A program made the translations under genes and the position numbers. Shown here piece by piece: positions 1 to 7,557 of a stretch of DNA of 64,000 nucleotides. The stretch comes from DATLGB01 sp963740765 (lineage in GTDB: Bacteria; Actinomycetota; Thermoleophilia; Solirubrobacterales; Solirubrobacteraceae). The stretch spans positions 434,001-498,000 of the forward strand of contig CAVUFN010000008.1 in the NCBI GenBank assembly GCA_963740765.1. Reading direction: 5' to 3'. Under the pieces are notes generated by a model. The model saw nothing but the letters and a program-made list of their open reading frames with translations, was not told the origin of the DNA and made no database searches. Position 1 is the stretch's first letter. Each line of letters starts with the position of its first letter.

Positions 1-304
1 GCGGCGCCGACGCCGCCTCGCGGATCTCGGCACGAGTGCAGAAGCACGGGTAGGTGTCCAGGCGGGCGAGCGCCGCCTCGTAGAGCTCCAGTCGCTCGGA
101 CTGCCGGACGACCGCGTCACCCTCGACGCCCACCGCGGCGAGGTCGGCCAGCTGGCGCTCGACATGCTCCTCGCGGACCCGGCCCGAATCGAGGTCGTCG
201 ATGCGGATGGTCAGATGCGAGGCGCGGCGGCGCGCGATGACCGCCGTCCGCAGGTTGCCCAGGTGCAGATCGCCGGTCGGGCTGGGCGCGTAGCGGCCCC
301 TCAA
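1..304 (-). CDS. gluQ: Glutamyl-Q tRNA(Asp) synthetase-like protein (5' part, cut by window edge)
   Basis: Only the first 101 codons are present. They read as the start of a class I glutamyl-tRNA synthetase core: a GRYAPSPTGDLHLGN block, the family's HIGH-type ATP-binding region, then IDDLDSGRV and a YPCFCTR segment. The CxC in that last segment fits the zinc-binding cysteines of GluQRS enzymes, which glutamylate queuosine-34 of tRNA-Asp; full-length GltX is the alternative. The TTG start at 304 overlaps the rmlC stop as TTGA, an arrangement repeated many times in this window, so the two genes are probably co-transcribed. Without the KMSKS part the GluQRS/GltX choice rests on the CxC motif alone. 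Confidence 0.72.
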   Translation of the reverse strand, partial: MRGRYAPSPTGDLHLGNLRTAVIARRRASHLTIRIDDLDSGRVREEHVERQLADLAAVGVEGDAVVRQSERLELYEAALARLDTYPCFCTRAEIREAASAP

Positions 305-843
305 AAGGGCAGCGTGTCCGCGATCTCGCTCAGGCGCGGCGCGTCACGGTCGCGCTCGGAGAACAGCAGCTCCTCGCGCGGCAGTGGCCACTCGATGCCC
401 ACCTCGGGATCCTCGAAGGAGATGCCGGCCTCCGTGGCGGGGTCGTAGTAGTTCGTGCACTTGTAGACGAAGTCGGCGGTCTCCGACAGCACGCAGAAGC
501 CGTGCCCGAAGCCGACCGGGATCCACAGCTGCTCGCCGCGGACGTCGTCGAGCTCGAACGCCTCCCACTCGCCGAAGGTCGCCGAGCCGCGGCGCAGGTC
601 GACGACCACGTCCCACACCGTCCCGCGGGCGCAGCGGACCAGCTTGCCCTGGCCGGGGAAGGTCTGGAAGTGGATGCCGCGCACCGTCCCGCGCTTGGAG
701 CGGCTGTGGTTGTCCTGCACGAACGTCGTGTCCAGCCCCCAGCTGTCCTCGCGGAAGGTCTCCACGAAGAAGCCGCGCTCGTCGCCGTGCACGGTGGGGG
801 CAAAGCGCTTGAGGCCGTCGATGCGAGTCTGGAGCAGTTCCAT
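301..843 (-). CDS. rmlC: dTDP-4-dehydrorhamnose 3,5-epimerase (RmlC)
   Basis: A 180-residue cupin-fold epimerase of the dTDP-L-rhamnose pathway, the usual length for RmlC. Visible family blocks are DERGFFVETF (residues 21-30), RGIHFQ with the candidate catalytic base His58, GQGKLVRC with Lys67, GFGHGF with His114, and KCTNYY with the candidate acid Tyr132/133. The start is ATG at 843; a longer frame upstream is not real because it runs antisense through the RpiR and pdxS genes. The other rml genes are not in this window. It faces the RpiR regulator divergently across 51 bases and overlaps the downstream synthetase. Confidence 0.93.
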   Translation of the reverse strand: MELLQTRIDGLKRFAPTVHGDERGFFVETFREDSWGLDTTFVQDNHSRSKRGTVRGIHFQTFPGQGKLVRCARGTVWDVVVDLRRGSATFGEWEAFELDDVRGEQLWIPVGFGHGFCVLSETADFVYKCTNYYDPATEAGISFEDPEVGIEWPLPREELLFSERDRDAPRLSEIADTLPF

Positions 844-894
844 GGGAAGCGGCGGGAAGGATAGTTCGGGTCCGCGGAGAACTCGGGTCGGGCA

Positions 895-1746
895 ATGCCC
901 AAGACCGCCGCGATGCCTCCCTCCGCTGCTGCCCACCAGACGCTGTCCGCGTACATCTCGTCGCGCTTCGACGAGTTCTCGCGTTCGCAGAAGGACGTCG
1001 CCCAGTACGTGGTCGACCACCTCGACGAGGTTGCCTTCCATACCGCCGAGGAGCTCGCCCGCCGCGCTTCGACGTCGTCTTCGACCGTCGTGCGCTTCTC
1101 GCAGGCCCTGGGCTTCGAGGGCTTCCCCGAGCTCCAGGCGTCCGCCCGCGAGGAGTACCGGCGCCGCGAGGCCAAGCCGGAGGCCGAACCGCTCTTCTCC
1201 ATCGACCAGGGTCCCTTCGAGGCCGTGGTCGCCGCCGACTTCGCCAACGTCGAGGAGACCGCTCGCGCCGTCTCCCGCTCCGAGGTGGAGGGCGCCGTCG
1301 AGGCGATCGCCACCGCCGAGCGCGTCCTGATCGCCGGCGTGGACCAGATGGCGTTCTTCGCCTCCTACCTGCGCCATCTCCTGATGCTGCTCGACATCCG
1401 CTCGGAGATCGCCGCCTCGCCGTCCCAGGAGGCCCTGTCCCGCCTCGGCCGCATCGACGGCTCGTCGCTGGTCATCGGCCTCTCCGCCGGGCGCCCGCAC
1501 CCGCTCGTCGTCCGCGCCATGAAGATCGCCAAGCACCGCCACGCCGCCACGCTGGCGATCTCGGACGCCTCCCTGTCCGACGTCGCCAAGCTCGCGGACC
1601 GCACGCTCTGGTACTCGTCGAACTCCCCGGCCTTCGTGCGCTCCCACACCGGTCTGCTGTCGATCATCCAGGCCCTCGCCTACGGCGTCTACGCCCGCGA
1701 CGCGGCGCAGTACGACGACCGCATCAAGGCCTTCAAGCTCAAGTAG
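895..1746 (+). CDS. MurR/RpiR family transcriptional regulator with SIS domain
   Basis: A 283-residue protein with the RpiR layout. The N-terminal helix-turn-helix domain (about residues 15-95) contains SQKDVAQYVVDH and a TSSSTVVRFSQALGFEGF recognition region. A C-terminal sugar-isomerase (SIS) domain (about 120-260) follows, with an SAGRPHPLVVRAMKIAKHR segment. Such regulators bind phosphorylated sugars through the SIS domain and control sugar metabolism genes. No effector can be named here, because the neighbours are rmlC (divergent) and pdxST (downstream), neither a typical sugar-catabolic target. The ATG at 895 is used; another ATG six codons in (MPPSAAAH) is possible. Confidence 0.88.
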   Translation: MPKTAAMPPSAAAHQTLSAYISSRFDEFSRSQKDVAQYVVDHLDEVAFHTAEELARRASTSSSTVVRFSQALGFEGFPELQASAREEYRRREAKPEAEPLFSIDQGPFEAVVAADFANVEETARAVSRSEVEGAVEAIATAERVLIAGVDQMAFFASYLRHLLMLLDIRSEIAASPSQEALSRLGRIDGSSLVIGLSAGRPHPLVVRAMKIAKHRHAATLAISDASLSDVAKLADRTLWYSSNSPAFVRSHTGLLSIIQALAYGVYARDAAQYDDRIKAFKLK

Positions 1747-1793
1747 CCCGCGGCGGGCGCCATCTTCGCGCAAGTGGCCCCACCGCGCGGGGT

Positions 1794-1799
1794 TAGCCT
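1794..1799 (+). promoter_or_regulatory. Candidate -10 element (TAGCCT) for leaderless pdxS
   Basis: TAGCCT lies 7 bases before the pdxS ATG, which would put the transcription start at or next to the start codon. No convincing -35 is visible. It is one of about a dozen such TANNNT hexamers at matching distances in the window. Confidence 0.4.
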
Positions 1800-1806
1800 T
1801 GACGGC

Positions 1807-2691
1807 ATGCGTGACGAGTCGACTTTCCGCGTCAAGGCCGGCCTGGCCGAGATGCTCAAGGGCGGCGTCATCATGGACGTCGTCGACGCCGAGCAGGCCA
1901 AGATCGCCGAGGACGCCGGTGCCGCCGCCGTCATGGCGCTGGAGCGCGTCCCGTCGGACATCCGGCGCGACGGCGGGGTGGCGCGGATGTCCGATCCCGC
2001 GCTGATCCGCGGCATCCAGGCGGCCGTGACGATCCCGGTGATGGCCAAGGCGCGCATCGGGCACTTCGCGGAGGCGCAGGTCCTGGAGGCGCTCGAGGTC
2101 GACTACATCGACGAGTCGGAGGTGCTGACGCCCGCCGACGAGGCCAATCACATCGACAAGTGGGCGTTCAAGGTCCCCTTCGTGTGCGGCGCGACCAACC
2201 TCGGCGAGGCGCTGCGGCGCATCGGCGAGGGCGCGGCGATGATCCGCTCCAAGGGGGAGGCGGGGACCGGTGACGTCGTCGAGGCGGTCCGCCACATGCG
2301 CCGGATCAGGTCCGAGATCAAGCGGCTGACGATCATGGACGACATGGAGCTCGCCACCGCCGCCAAGGAGCACCAGGCGCCGCTGGACGTCGTCCGCGCC
2401 GTCGCGGCCGCGGGCAAGCTGCCCGTCGTCCTGTTCTGCGCGGGCGGCATCGCCACCCCGGCCGACGCCGCGCTCATGATGCAGCTGGGCGCAGAGGGCA
2501 ACTTCGTCGGCTCTGGCATCTTCAAGTCGAGCGACCCGGCCACCCGGGCGCGGGCGATCGTCGAGGCGACGACCCACTTCGCCGACCCCGACCGCGTCGC
2601 GAAGGCGTCGGAGGGCCTGGGCGAGGCGATGACGTCGCTGGAGACGCGCAAGCTCGACGAGGGTCAGCTGCTCGCGGGACGCGGTTGGTAG
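1807..2691 (+). CDS. pdxS: Pyridoxal 5'-phosphate synthase, lyase subunit PdxS
   Basis: A 294-residue TIM-barrel subunit that makes PLP from ribose 5-phosphate, glyceraldehyde 3-phosphate and ammonia delivered by PdxT. The sequence is highly conserved: KGGVIMDVVDAEQA, ALERVPSDIR, MAKARIGHFAEAQ (containing the Schiff-base lysine region), IDESEVLTPAD, FVCGATNLGEALRR, MIRSKGEAGTG and the C-terminal GNFVGSGIFKS. The start is ATG at 1807 just after a TAGCCT hexamer; eleven extra in-frame upstream codons have no family match. The stop overlaps the pdxT start by 7 bases, giving a two-gene operon. Confidence 0.97.
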   Translation: MRDESTFRVKAGLAEMLKGGVIMDVVDAEQAKIAEDAGAAAVMALERVPSDIRRDGGVARMSDPALIRGIQAAVTIPVMAKARIGHFAEAQVLEALEVDYIDESEVLTPADEANHIDKWAFKVPFVCGATNLGEALRRIGEGAAMIRSKGEAGTGDVVEAVRHMRRIRSEIKRLTIMDDMELATAAKEHQAPLDVVRAVAAAGKLPVVLFCAGGIATPADAALMMQLGAEGNFVGSGIFKSSDPATRARAIVEATTHFADPDRVAKASEGLGEAMTSLETRKLDEGQLLAGRGW

Positions 2692-3230
2692 CAGGGGTCC
2701 TCGCCCTCCAGGGCGACTTCGAGGCCCACGCGAAGCTCCTGCGTGGCCTCGGCGCCGAGGCGCGCGAGGTCCGCACCCCGGCGGGGCTGGACGGGCTCGA
2801 TGCGCTGGTCATCCCCGGAGGCGAGTCGACCACGATGACGCTGGGGGTCGAGCGCGAGGGCCTGGGCGACCCGCTGCGGGCCTTCGCGGCAACCGGCAAG
2901 CCGGTGCTGGGCACCTGCGCCGGGATGATCATGCTCGACCGCGAGCACCTCGCGATCGGCGACTGGACGTGCCGCCGCAACGCCTTCGGCCGCCAGATCC
3001 GCTCCTTCGAGGACGACCTGCACGTGGACGGCTTCGGCGACGTCAGCGCCGTGTTCATCCGGGCCCCGTGGGTGGCGGACCGCGGGGAGGACGTCGAGAT
3101 GCTCTGCAGCGTCGACGACCACCCCGTCGTCGTCCGCCAGGGCAATCTGCTCGCGATCGCGTTCCACCCCGAGATCGCCGGGGAGACGCGCTTCCACGAG
3201 TGGCTGCTCAGCGCCGCAGGCGAGCGGTGA
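2685..3230 (+). CDS. pdxT: Pyridoxal 5'-phosphate synthase, glutaminase subunit PdxT
   Basis: A 181-residue class I glutamine amidotransferase that feeds ammonia to PdxS. The catalytic triad is visible as Cys78 in GTCAGM, His161 and Glu163 in FHPE. The LVIPGGESTT loop (41-50) and LQGDF N-terminus are diagnostic of PdxT. The start is TTG at 2685 inside the end of pdxS, so translation is probably coupled. The 3' end overlaps the convergent beta-repeat protein gene by 23 bases. Confidence 0.96.
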   Translation: MVAGVLALQGDFEAHAKLLRGLGAEAREVRTPAGLDGLDALVIPGGESTTMTLGVEREGLGDPLRAFAATGKPVLGTCAGMIMLDREHLAIGDWTCRRNAFGRQIRSFEDDLHVDGFGDVSAVFIRAPWVADRGEDVEMLCSVDDHPVVVRQGNLLAIAFHPEIAGETRFHEWLLSAAGER

Positions 3231-6200
3231 CCGTGCGCGTGCGACCGTTCGGCCGCACGATGCGGTAGCGCAGCACGGCCGGCCTCGCTGCCCGCCGTGT
3301 GGCGCGGACGCGCAGCACACCGGCGCGGCGGTCGAGTCGGACGCGCACGCCGCGCGGCTTGGAGAGGACCTTGATGCGCGCGCCCGGGGCGACCGCAAGC
3401 GTCCAGCGCGTCCGCGCGTCCGCCGCGGAGCCGTTTCCCGGATCGGCGGCGCCGCTCTCCGGCGCGACGACTGCTTCCGGCGCGACGGCCGCGTCCGGCG
3501 CGACGGCCGCGTCCGGCTCGGCGGGCTCCGGAGACCGTGGCGCCGCGGGGCGCGGTGTCGGAACGGAGGCGACGAGGTCGAGCCCGCTGTAGGACCAGTT
3601 GGCGGTGAGCTGACCCGGCCCGGGGTAGTCGAGGCCGTCGATGGTGGCGAAGCGGCCATTAAGCCCGTAGGCCTCGATCACGGAGAACGTGTCCCCATGG
3701 GCAGGGGTGTAGCCGTCGGCGAGCGACACGTCGAGCGTACCCGCGAGGCGGGCCGGGCCGTAGCCCGAGGTGAGGATGCGGCCGGTCGCGTCCTCCGTCG
3801 CGCCCAGCTGCAGCTCGAGCCTGCCGTCCGACGTCTGCTGCAGCCGGTCGAAGCTCAAGCGCCCGTCCGGCACGCGGATCGTGCCGTCGTTGAAGGTGTT
3901 CGGCAACGAGGTGGTCCACTCGCCCGGCTCCTTGACGATCAGGCCGCGGTTGAGCAGCTGGTTGCGGCCGTAGGCGTTGGACCAGAAGCTCTGCCCCGCG
4001 AGCTCGATGGTGCCGTGATTGTGCCAGCGCGACGCGCCGGGCTGAGCGATCTGCCCACCCTCGACACGGGTGGTGCCGTAGGCATAGACGTCGCGCTCCA
4101 CCGTGATGTACCCGCCGAGCTCGAGTGTCCCGGACGCCTCCTGCTCGAGTGCGCCGGCGCCGCGCATGCCGCCACCCGTCCAGGCTACGTCGCCGCCGAG
4201 GACGAGGTCGCCGTCGCCAGTGATCTCGCCGCCCGTGATCGCGCCGTCGGCGAAGCGCACCGGCGTCCCCGCCGCGAGCCGGAAGGTGCCGCCCGCGAAG
4301 CGTGCGCCGGTGAGATCGGCGCCGTCCTGCAGCGCCCAGGCGCCGCCGGCGTACGTGCCGCCCTGGCTGGAGCTGGCGATCGTGCCGCCTGCGCCGAAGC
4401 GCAGCTCGCCCGACTCCTGAACGACGCTGCCCCCGAGCTGGTCGACCGGGAGGTCGACGGAGGTGGTGCCGTCCCCCGCGGACTTCTTGAGCGTGCCCGT
4501 GTTGACGAGGCGAGGCGAATCCGGGCCGGACTGGCTGCGGTACATGTTGCCCGTCTCGGCGTTGAGCTCGACGGTGCCGCTGTTCTCCCAGCGGACGCCG
4601 TCGTCAACGCCGATGTAGCCGGTGCGCCAGACGCCCGTGCCCTGCGTGCGCAACACGCGCCCGAGGGAGGCAGACGAGTAGGCGCCGGGGTCGATGTCCA
4701 GCGCGCCCGAGACGGTGGTCGTGCCGGCGCCGTTCATGGTGCCGCCGCGCCAGTCCAGCCCGTTCGTGACGGTGACGTCGCCCGGGCCGCCGATCGTCCC
4801 GCCGGTGAGGACGATCGAGGTGCCTGACCAGGTCTTGCCCGCGGCCACCGTGACGTTGCCGCCGCCCACGCGGCCGCCGGCGAGGCCCGCGTCTCCCAGC
4901 TGCCAGTCACCGCTGCCGAGGACGGCGCGGCCGGTGGCGCCCCCGCCCAGGGTGCCCGTGGAGGTCCCGGCCCCGCCGCCGCCCTGGAACTCGAGGTCGC
5001 CGGAGACCGCGGTCGCGGTGCCGTCGAACTCCAGCGCCCAGTCGAAACGCGAGGCCGAGGCGCCTGTGGTCTTGGTCAAGGTCCCGCCGGGGAGGACGTG
5101 GACGAGGGGACGGGCGCCGGGCTGCGCGTCGTCGTCGAAGTACGCGGAGCCGGTGGTGCTGGACGCGTCCAGGGTGCCGGCGACCTCCAGGAGGGCGTCG
5201 CGGGCGCCGGCGATGTAGCCGGTCTTGTACGTCGCCTCGCCGTTCACCCGCAGGGTGCGTCCGCGGGACAGGTTGACGTAGGCGTAGTTGCCGGGGTCCA
5301 CGGTCAGACTGCCCGAGACCTCCGTGGTGCCTGTGCCGCGCATCGCGCCGCCGCGCCAGCGCAGGGTGGCCGTCGCGATCGTGTCGCCCGCGCCACCGAG
5401 CGAGCCCGCGTTGAGGGCCAGGTTGGTGCCGCTCCACTCGGCGCCGGCCGCGACGCTGACGTCGCCGCCCGTGATCCGCCCGCCGGAGAAGGTCGCGTCC
5501 CCGACCGCGAAGTCGCCCGCCACCAGCGAGGCGCCGACGTCGTCGCCGTTGCCGCCGAGGTTCCCGGTCGAGAGCCCTGAGCCGCCGCCGTGGAAGCCGA
5601 GCGTGCCGGTCTGCGCTGTGACGGTCCCGTCGAACTCGAGCGCGAAGTCGATGCGCGACTCGCTGACCCCGCCCGTCTTGATCAGCGTGCCGCCCGGCTC
5701 GACCCGGAAGGCGGGGGGCGCCGTGGCGCTGTCCGCGTCGCCCTCGCGATAGAACTGACCAGTCTCCCCGTTGGCCTCCCAGGTGCCCGCGACGGCGAAG
5801 GCGGCGCCGTCCTGGCCGCGCAGGTAGCCGGAGCGCCACGTGCCGGTGCCCGTGGCGCGCAGCGTGCGGCCGGCGTTCAGGAACGTGTAGCTGTAGTTGC
5901 CGGGGTCCACGTTGAGAGCGCCGCTGACCGTCGTCGTGCCGGTGCCGGCCATGGTGCCGCCCTTCCACAGGAGGGTGCCGCTGGCGGTCGTGTCGCCGGG
6001 GCCTCCGAGCGTGCCCCCCGCGAGCGTGAGCTTCGTGCCCGACCAGGTCGCGCCCGTGGCGACGTCCGCCGTCGCGCCGTTGATCTGCACGCCGGAGAAG
6101 GATGCGGTGCCGATCTCGAACTTGCCGCCGTCGAGGCTCGTCATACCGCTGCCCGTCCCGCCGAAGTCGCCGGAGGACACAGCGCCCGCGCTGCCGCCGT

Positions 6201-7557
6201 GGAACTGCAGCTCGCCGGCGTCGACGCGGGTGGCGCCGTCGTTCTCGAGCGCGAAGTCGATGCGCGAGTTGCTCGCGCCGACCGTGCGCACGATCTTGCC
6301 GCCGCTGAGGATGTGCAGCCGCGCCGGGGTGGCCTGCTCGCTGTACCAGTGGCCGGTGACGCCGCGGGCGTCGAAGGTGCCGCCCTGCTCCCACAGCGCG
6401 CCCGGGCCGCCCTGCAGGTAGCCCGAGAGCCAGCTGCCGCCGCCCAGGTTGCGCAGCGTCCGGCCGTCATCGAGTTGGACATAGGAGTAGTTGCCGGGGT
6501 CCAGGGTGACGCCGCCGGTGGTCGCGACCTCCGTCACGCCGGAGCCCGACATCGTGCCGCCCGTCCAGCGGAAGTTCCCGTTGACATTCACGGTCCCGGC
6601 GCCCGTCAGCGCACCGCCGCCGAGCTCGAGGTCGTCGCCCTCGATCGACTTGCCGGCCGGGACCTCCAGCGTGTGGCTGCGGATGATGACATCCTCGAAG
6701 GTGGTGCCGTCGTCCAGCTGGAGCGGATCGGCGACCCCGCCACTGACGACCCCGATGCGCGCGCCGTTCACTGCGTCGAAGGCGCCGGAGGAGCCGGTGC
6801 CGGTGCTGAACTGCAGCTCGCCGGATTGGGCCTCCACGGTGCCGTCGTTGTCGAGCGCGAAGGCCATGTGGGTGGCGCCGGAGCCTGCCGACTTCACCAG
6901 GGTGCCGGTGTTGTGCAGCTTGGCGTAGTTGCCGCTGGCGGCGAGGAACATGGACCCCGTCTCACCGCGCAGGTCGAAGGTGCCCGACTGCTCCCAGACC
7001 ACGTCCACGCTGCCGGAGACGTAGCCAGCGCGCCAGGCGCCCGTGCCCGTGGTCTCCAGACGCCGGCCGGTCTGCAGGATCAGGTAGCCGTAGTTGCCCG
7101 GATCCATGATCATCGTCCCGGTGGAGCGCGTCGTGCCGCCGTCCTGCATGGCGCCGCCGGCCCAGTCCAGCGTCCCGGTGACGATCGCGGTGCCGGCGCC
7201 GGCCAGGGTGCCCGTCACTCGCATGTCGGTGAAGGTCGACTCCTCGTTGATGCCCGTCGCAGTGACGCTCAGCGAGGAGTTGACGTTCACCGGCTGCGAC
7301 GACCGCACGCTCTTGACGGTGACGGAGGTGTCCACGAGCACCGGGTCGGTGGTGCCGAGGACCCCGATGCAGGCGTGGTCGTTGGCGGTCGGCGTCGCGT
7401 TGCCCGTCCAGTTGAGGGCGTTGGACCACAGGCGGTCGCCGCCACCGCCGTCCCATTGGACGGTGCAGGTCGGCGCGGCGGTCGGGGCCGTCGCGAACAC
7501 GCCGGCCGCCACGGCGGCGATGGCGAAGAAGAGGACGAGGGTGCGCATTCGGGTCAT
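3208..7557 (-). CDS. Secreted beta-repeat (adhesin/autotransporter-like) protein
   Basis: A 1449-residue protein with a cleavable-looking signal peptide (MTRMRTLVLFFAIAAVAAG, then FATAPTAAP). The bulk is glycine/threonine-rich and made of five long tandem repeats of about 200 residues, each opening with a DPGNYSY-like motif followed by GRTLR, GTWRSGY and SRIDFALE-type blocks. This composition suggests a right-handed beta-helix or stacked beta-sheet, as in adhesins. A final YSGLDLVAS module, an alanine/proline linker with PDAAVA repeats and a short arginine-rich C-terminal domain complete it. No LPXTG or sorting tail is visible. The start ATG at 7557 overlaps the stop of the RHS gene (TGATG), so the two secreted giants form one operon. 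Exact function unknown. Confidence 0.8.
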   Translation of the reverse strand: MTRMRTLVLFFAIAAVAAGVFATAPTAAPTCTVQWDGGGGDRLWSNALNWTGNATPTANDHACIGVLGTTDPVLVDTSVTVKSVRSSQPVNVNSSLSVTATGINEESTFTDMRVTGTLAGAGTAIVTGTLDWAGGAMQDGGTTRSTGTMIMDPGNYGYLILQTGRRLETTGTGAWRAGYVSGSVDVVWEQSGTFDLRGETGSMFLAASGNYAKLHNTGTLVKSAGSGATHMAFALDNDGTVEAQSGELQFSTGTGSSGAFDAVNGARIGVVSGGVADPLQLDDGTTFEDVIIRSHTLEVPAGKSIEGDDLELGGGALTGAGTVNVNGNFRWTGGTMSGSGVTEVATTGGVTLDPGNYSYVQLDDGRTLRNLGGGSWLSGYLQGGPGALWEQGGTFDARGVTGHWYSEQATPARLHILSGGKIVRTVGASNSRIDFALENDGATRVDAGELQFHGGSAGAVSSGDFGGTGSGMTSLDGGKFEIGTASFSGVQINGATADVATGATWSGTKLTLAGGTLGGPGDTTASGTLLWKGGTMAGTGTTTVSGALNVDPGNYSYTFLNAGRTLRATGTGTWRSGYLRGQDGAAFAVAGTWEANGETGQFYREGDADSATAPPAFRVEPGGTLIKTGGVSESRIDFALEFDGTVTAQTGTLGFHGGGSGLSTGNLGGNGDDVGASLVAGDFAVGDATFSGGRITGGDVSVAAGAEWSGTNLALNAGSLGGAGDTIATATLRWRGGAMRGTGTTEVSGSLTVDPGNYAYVNLSRGRTLRVNGEATYKTGYIAGARDALLEVAGTLDASSTTGSAYFDDDAQPGARPLVHVLPGGTLTKTTGASASRFDWALEFDGTATAVSGDLEFQGGGGAGTSTGTLGGGATGRAVLGSGDWQLGDAGLAGGRVGGGNVTVAAGKTWSGTSIVLTGGTIGGPGDVTVTNGLDWRGGTMNGAGTTTVSGALDIDPGAYSSASLGRVLRTQGTGVWRTGYIGVDDGVRWENSGTVELNAETGNMYRSQSGPDSPRLVNTGTLKKSAGDGTTSVDLPVDQLGGSVVQESGELRFGAGGTIASSSQGGTYAGGAWALQDGADLTGARFAGGTFRLAAGTPVRFADGAITGGEITGDGDLVLGGDVAWTGGGMRGAGALEQEASGTLELGGYITVERDVYAYGTTRVEGGQIAQPGASRWHNHGTIELAGQSFWSNAYGRNQLLNRGLIVKEPGEWTTSLPNTFNDGTIRVPDGRLSFDRLQQTSDGRLELQLGATEDATGRILTSGYGPARLAGTLDVSLADGYTPAHGDTFSVIEAYGLNGRFATIDGLDYPGPGQLTANWSYSGLDLVASVPTPRPAAPRSPEPAEPDAAVAPDAAVAPEAVVAPESGAADPGNGSAADARTRWTLAVAPGARIKVLSKPRGVRVRLDRRAGVLRVRATRRAARPAVLRYRIVRPNGRTRTVTARLRR
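3463..3516. repeat. 18-bp tandem repeat, three copies, coding for an Ala/Pro linker
   Basis: Two exact copies of CGCGACGGCCGCGTCCGG (3481-3498 and 3499-3516) follow a diverged third copy at 3463-3480. On the minus strand they encode PDAAVA hexapeptides in the linker before the C-terminal basic domain of the beta-repeat protein. In-frame copy-number change would lengthen or shorten the linker without disrupting the protein. Confidence 0.8.
4600..7130. repeat. Five diverged ~600-bp tandem repeats inside the beta-repeat gene
   Basis: The DPGNY-coding segment recurs near 7.10, 6.49, 5.90, 5.29 and 4.69 kb, a spacing of 590-610 bases, or about 200 residues. Each copy carries the same order of blocks (DPGNY, GRTLR, W-SGY, ETG, GGT, RIDFALE, GGTLGGPGD). 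Copies are diverged at the DNA level, so this is an old duplication series rather than a recent one. Confidence 0.75.

Noticed and set aside
1744..1762. GC-rich symmetric stretch CCCGCGGCGGG after the RpiR gene as a terminator
   Set aside because: The arms leave only one base for a loop, so no hairpin can form, and there is no T-tract.
301..2577. A 758-codon minus-strand open frame covering rmlC and the opposite strand of rpiR and pdxS
   Set aside because: Only the last 180 codons match a family (RmlC). The rest is antisense to two well-conserved genes and is an artefact of high GC content.
3463..3516. Direct repeats as a CRISPR-like array
   Set aside because: The 18-bp units are contiguous with no spacers and encode an in-frame PDAAVA linker.
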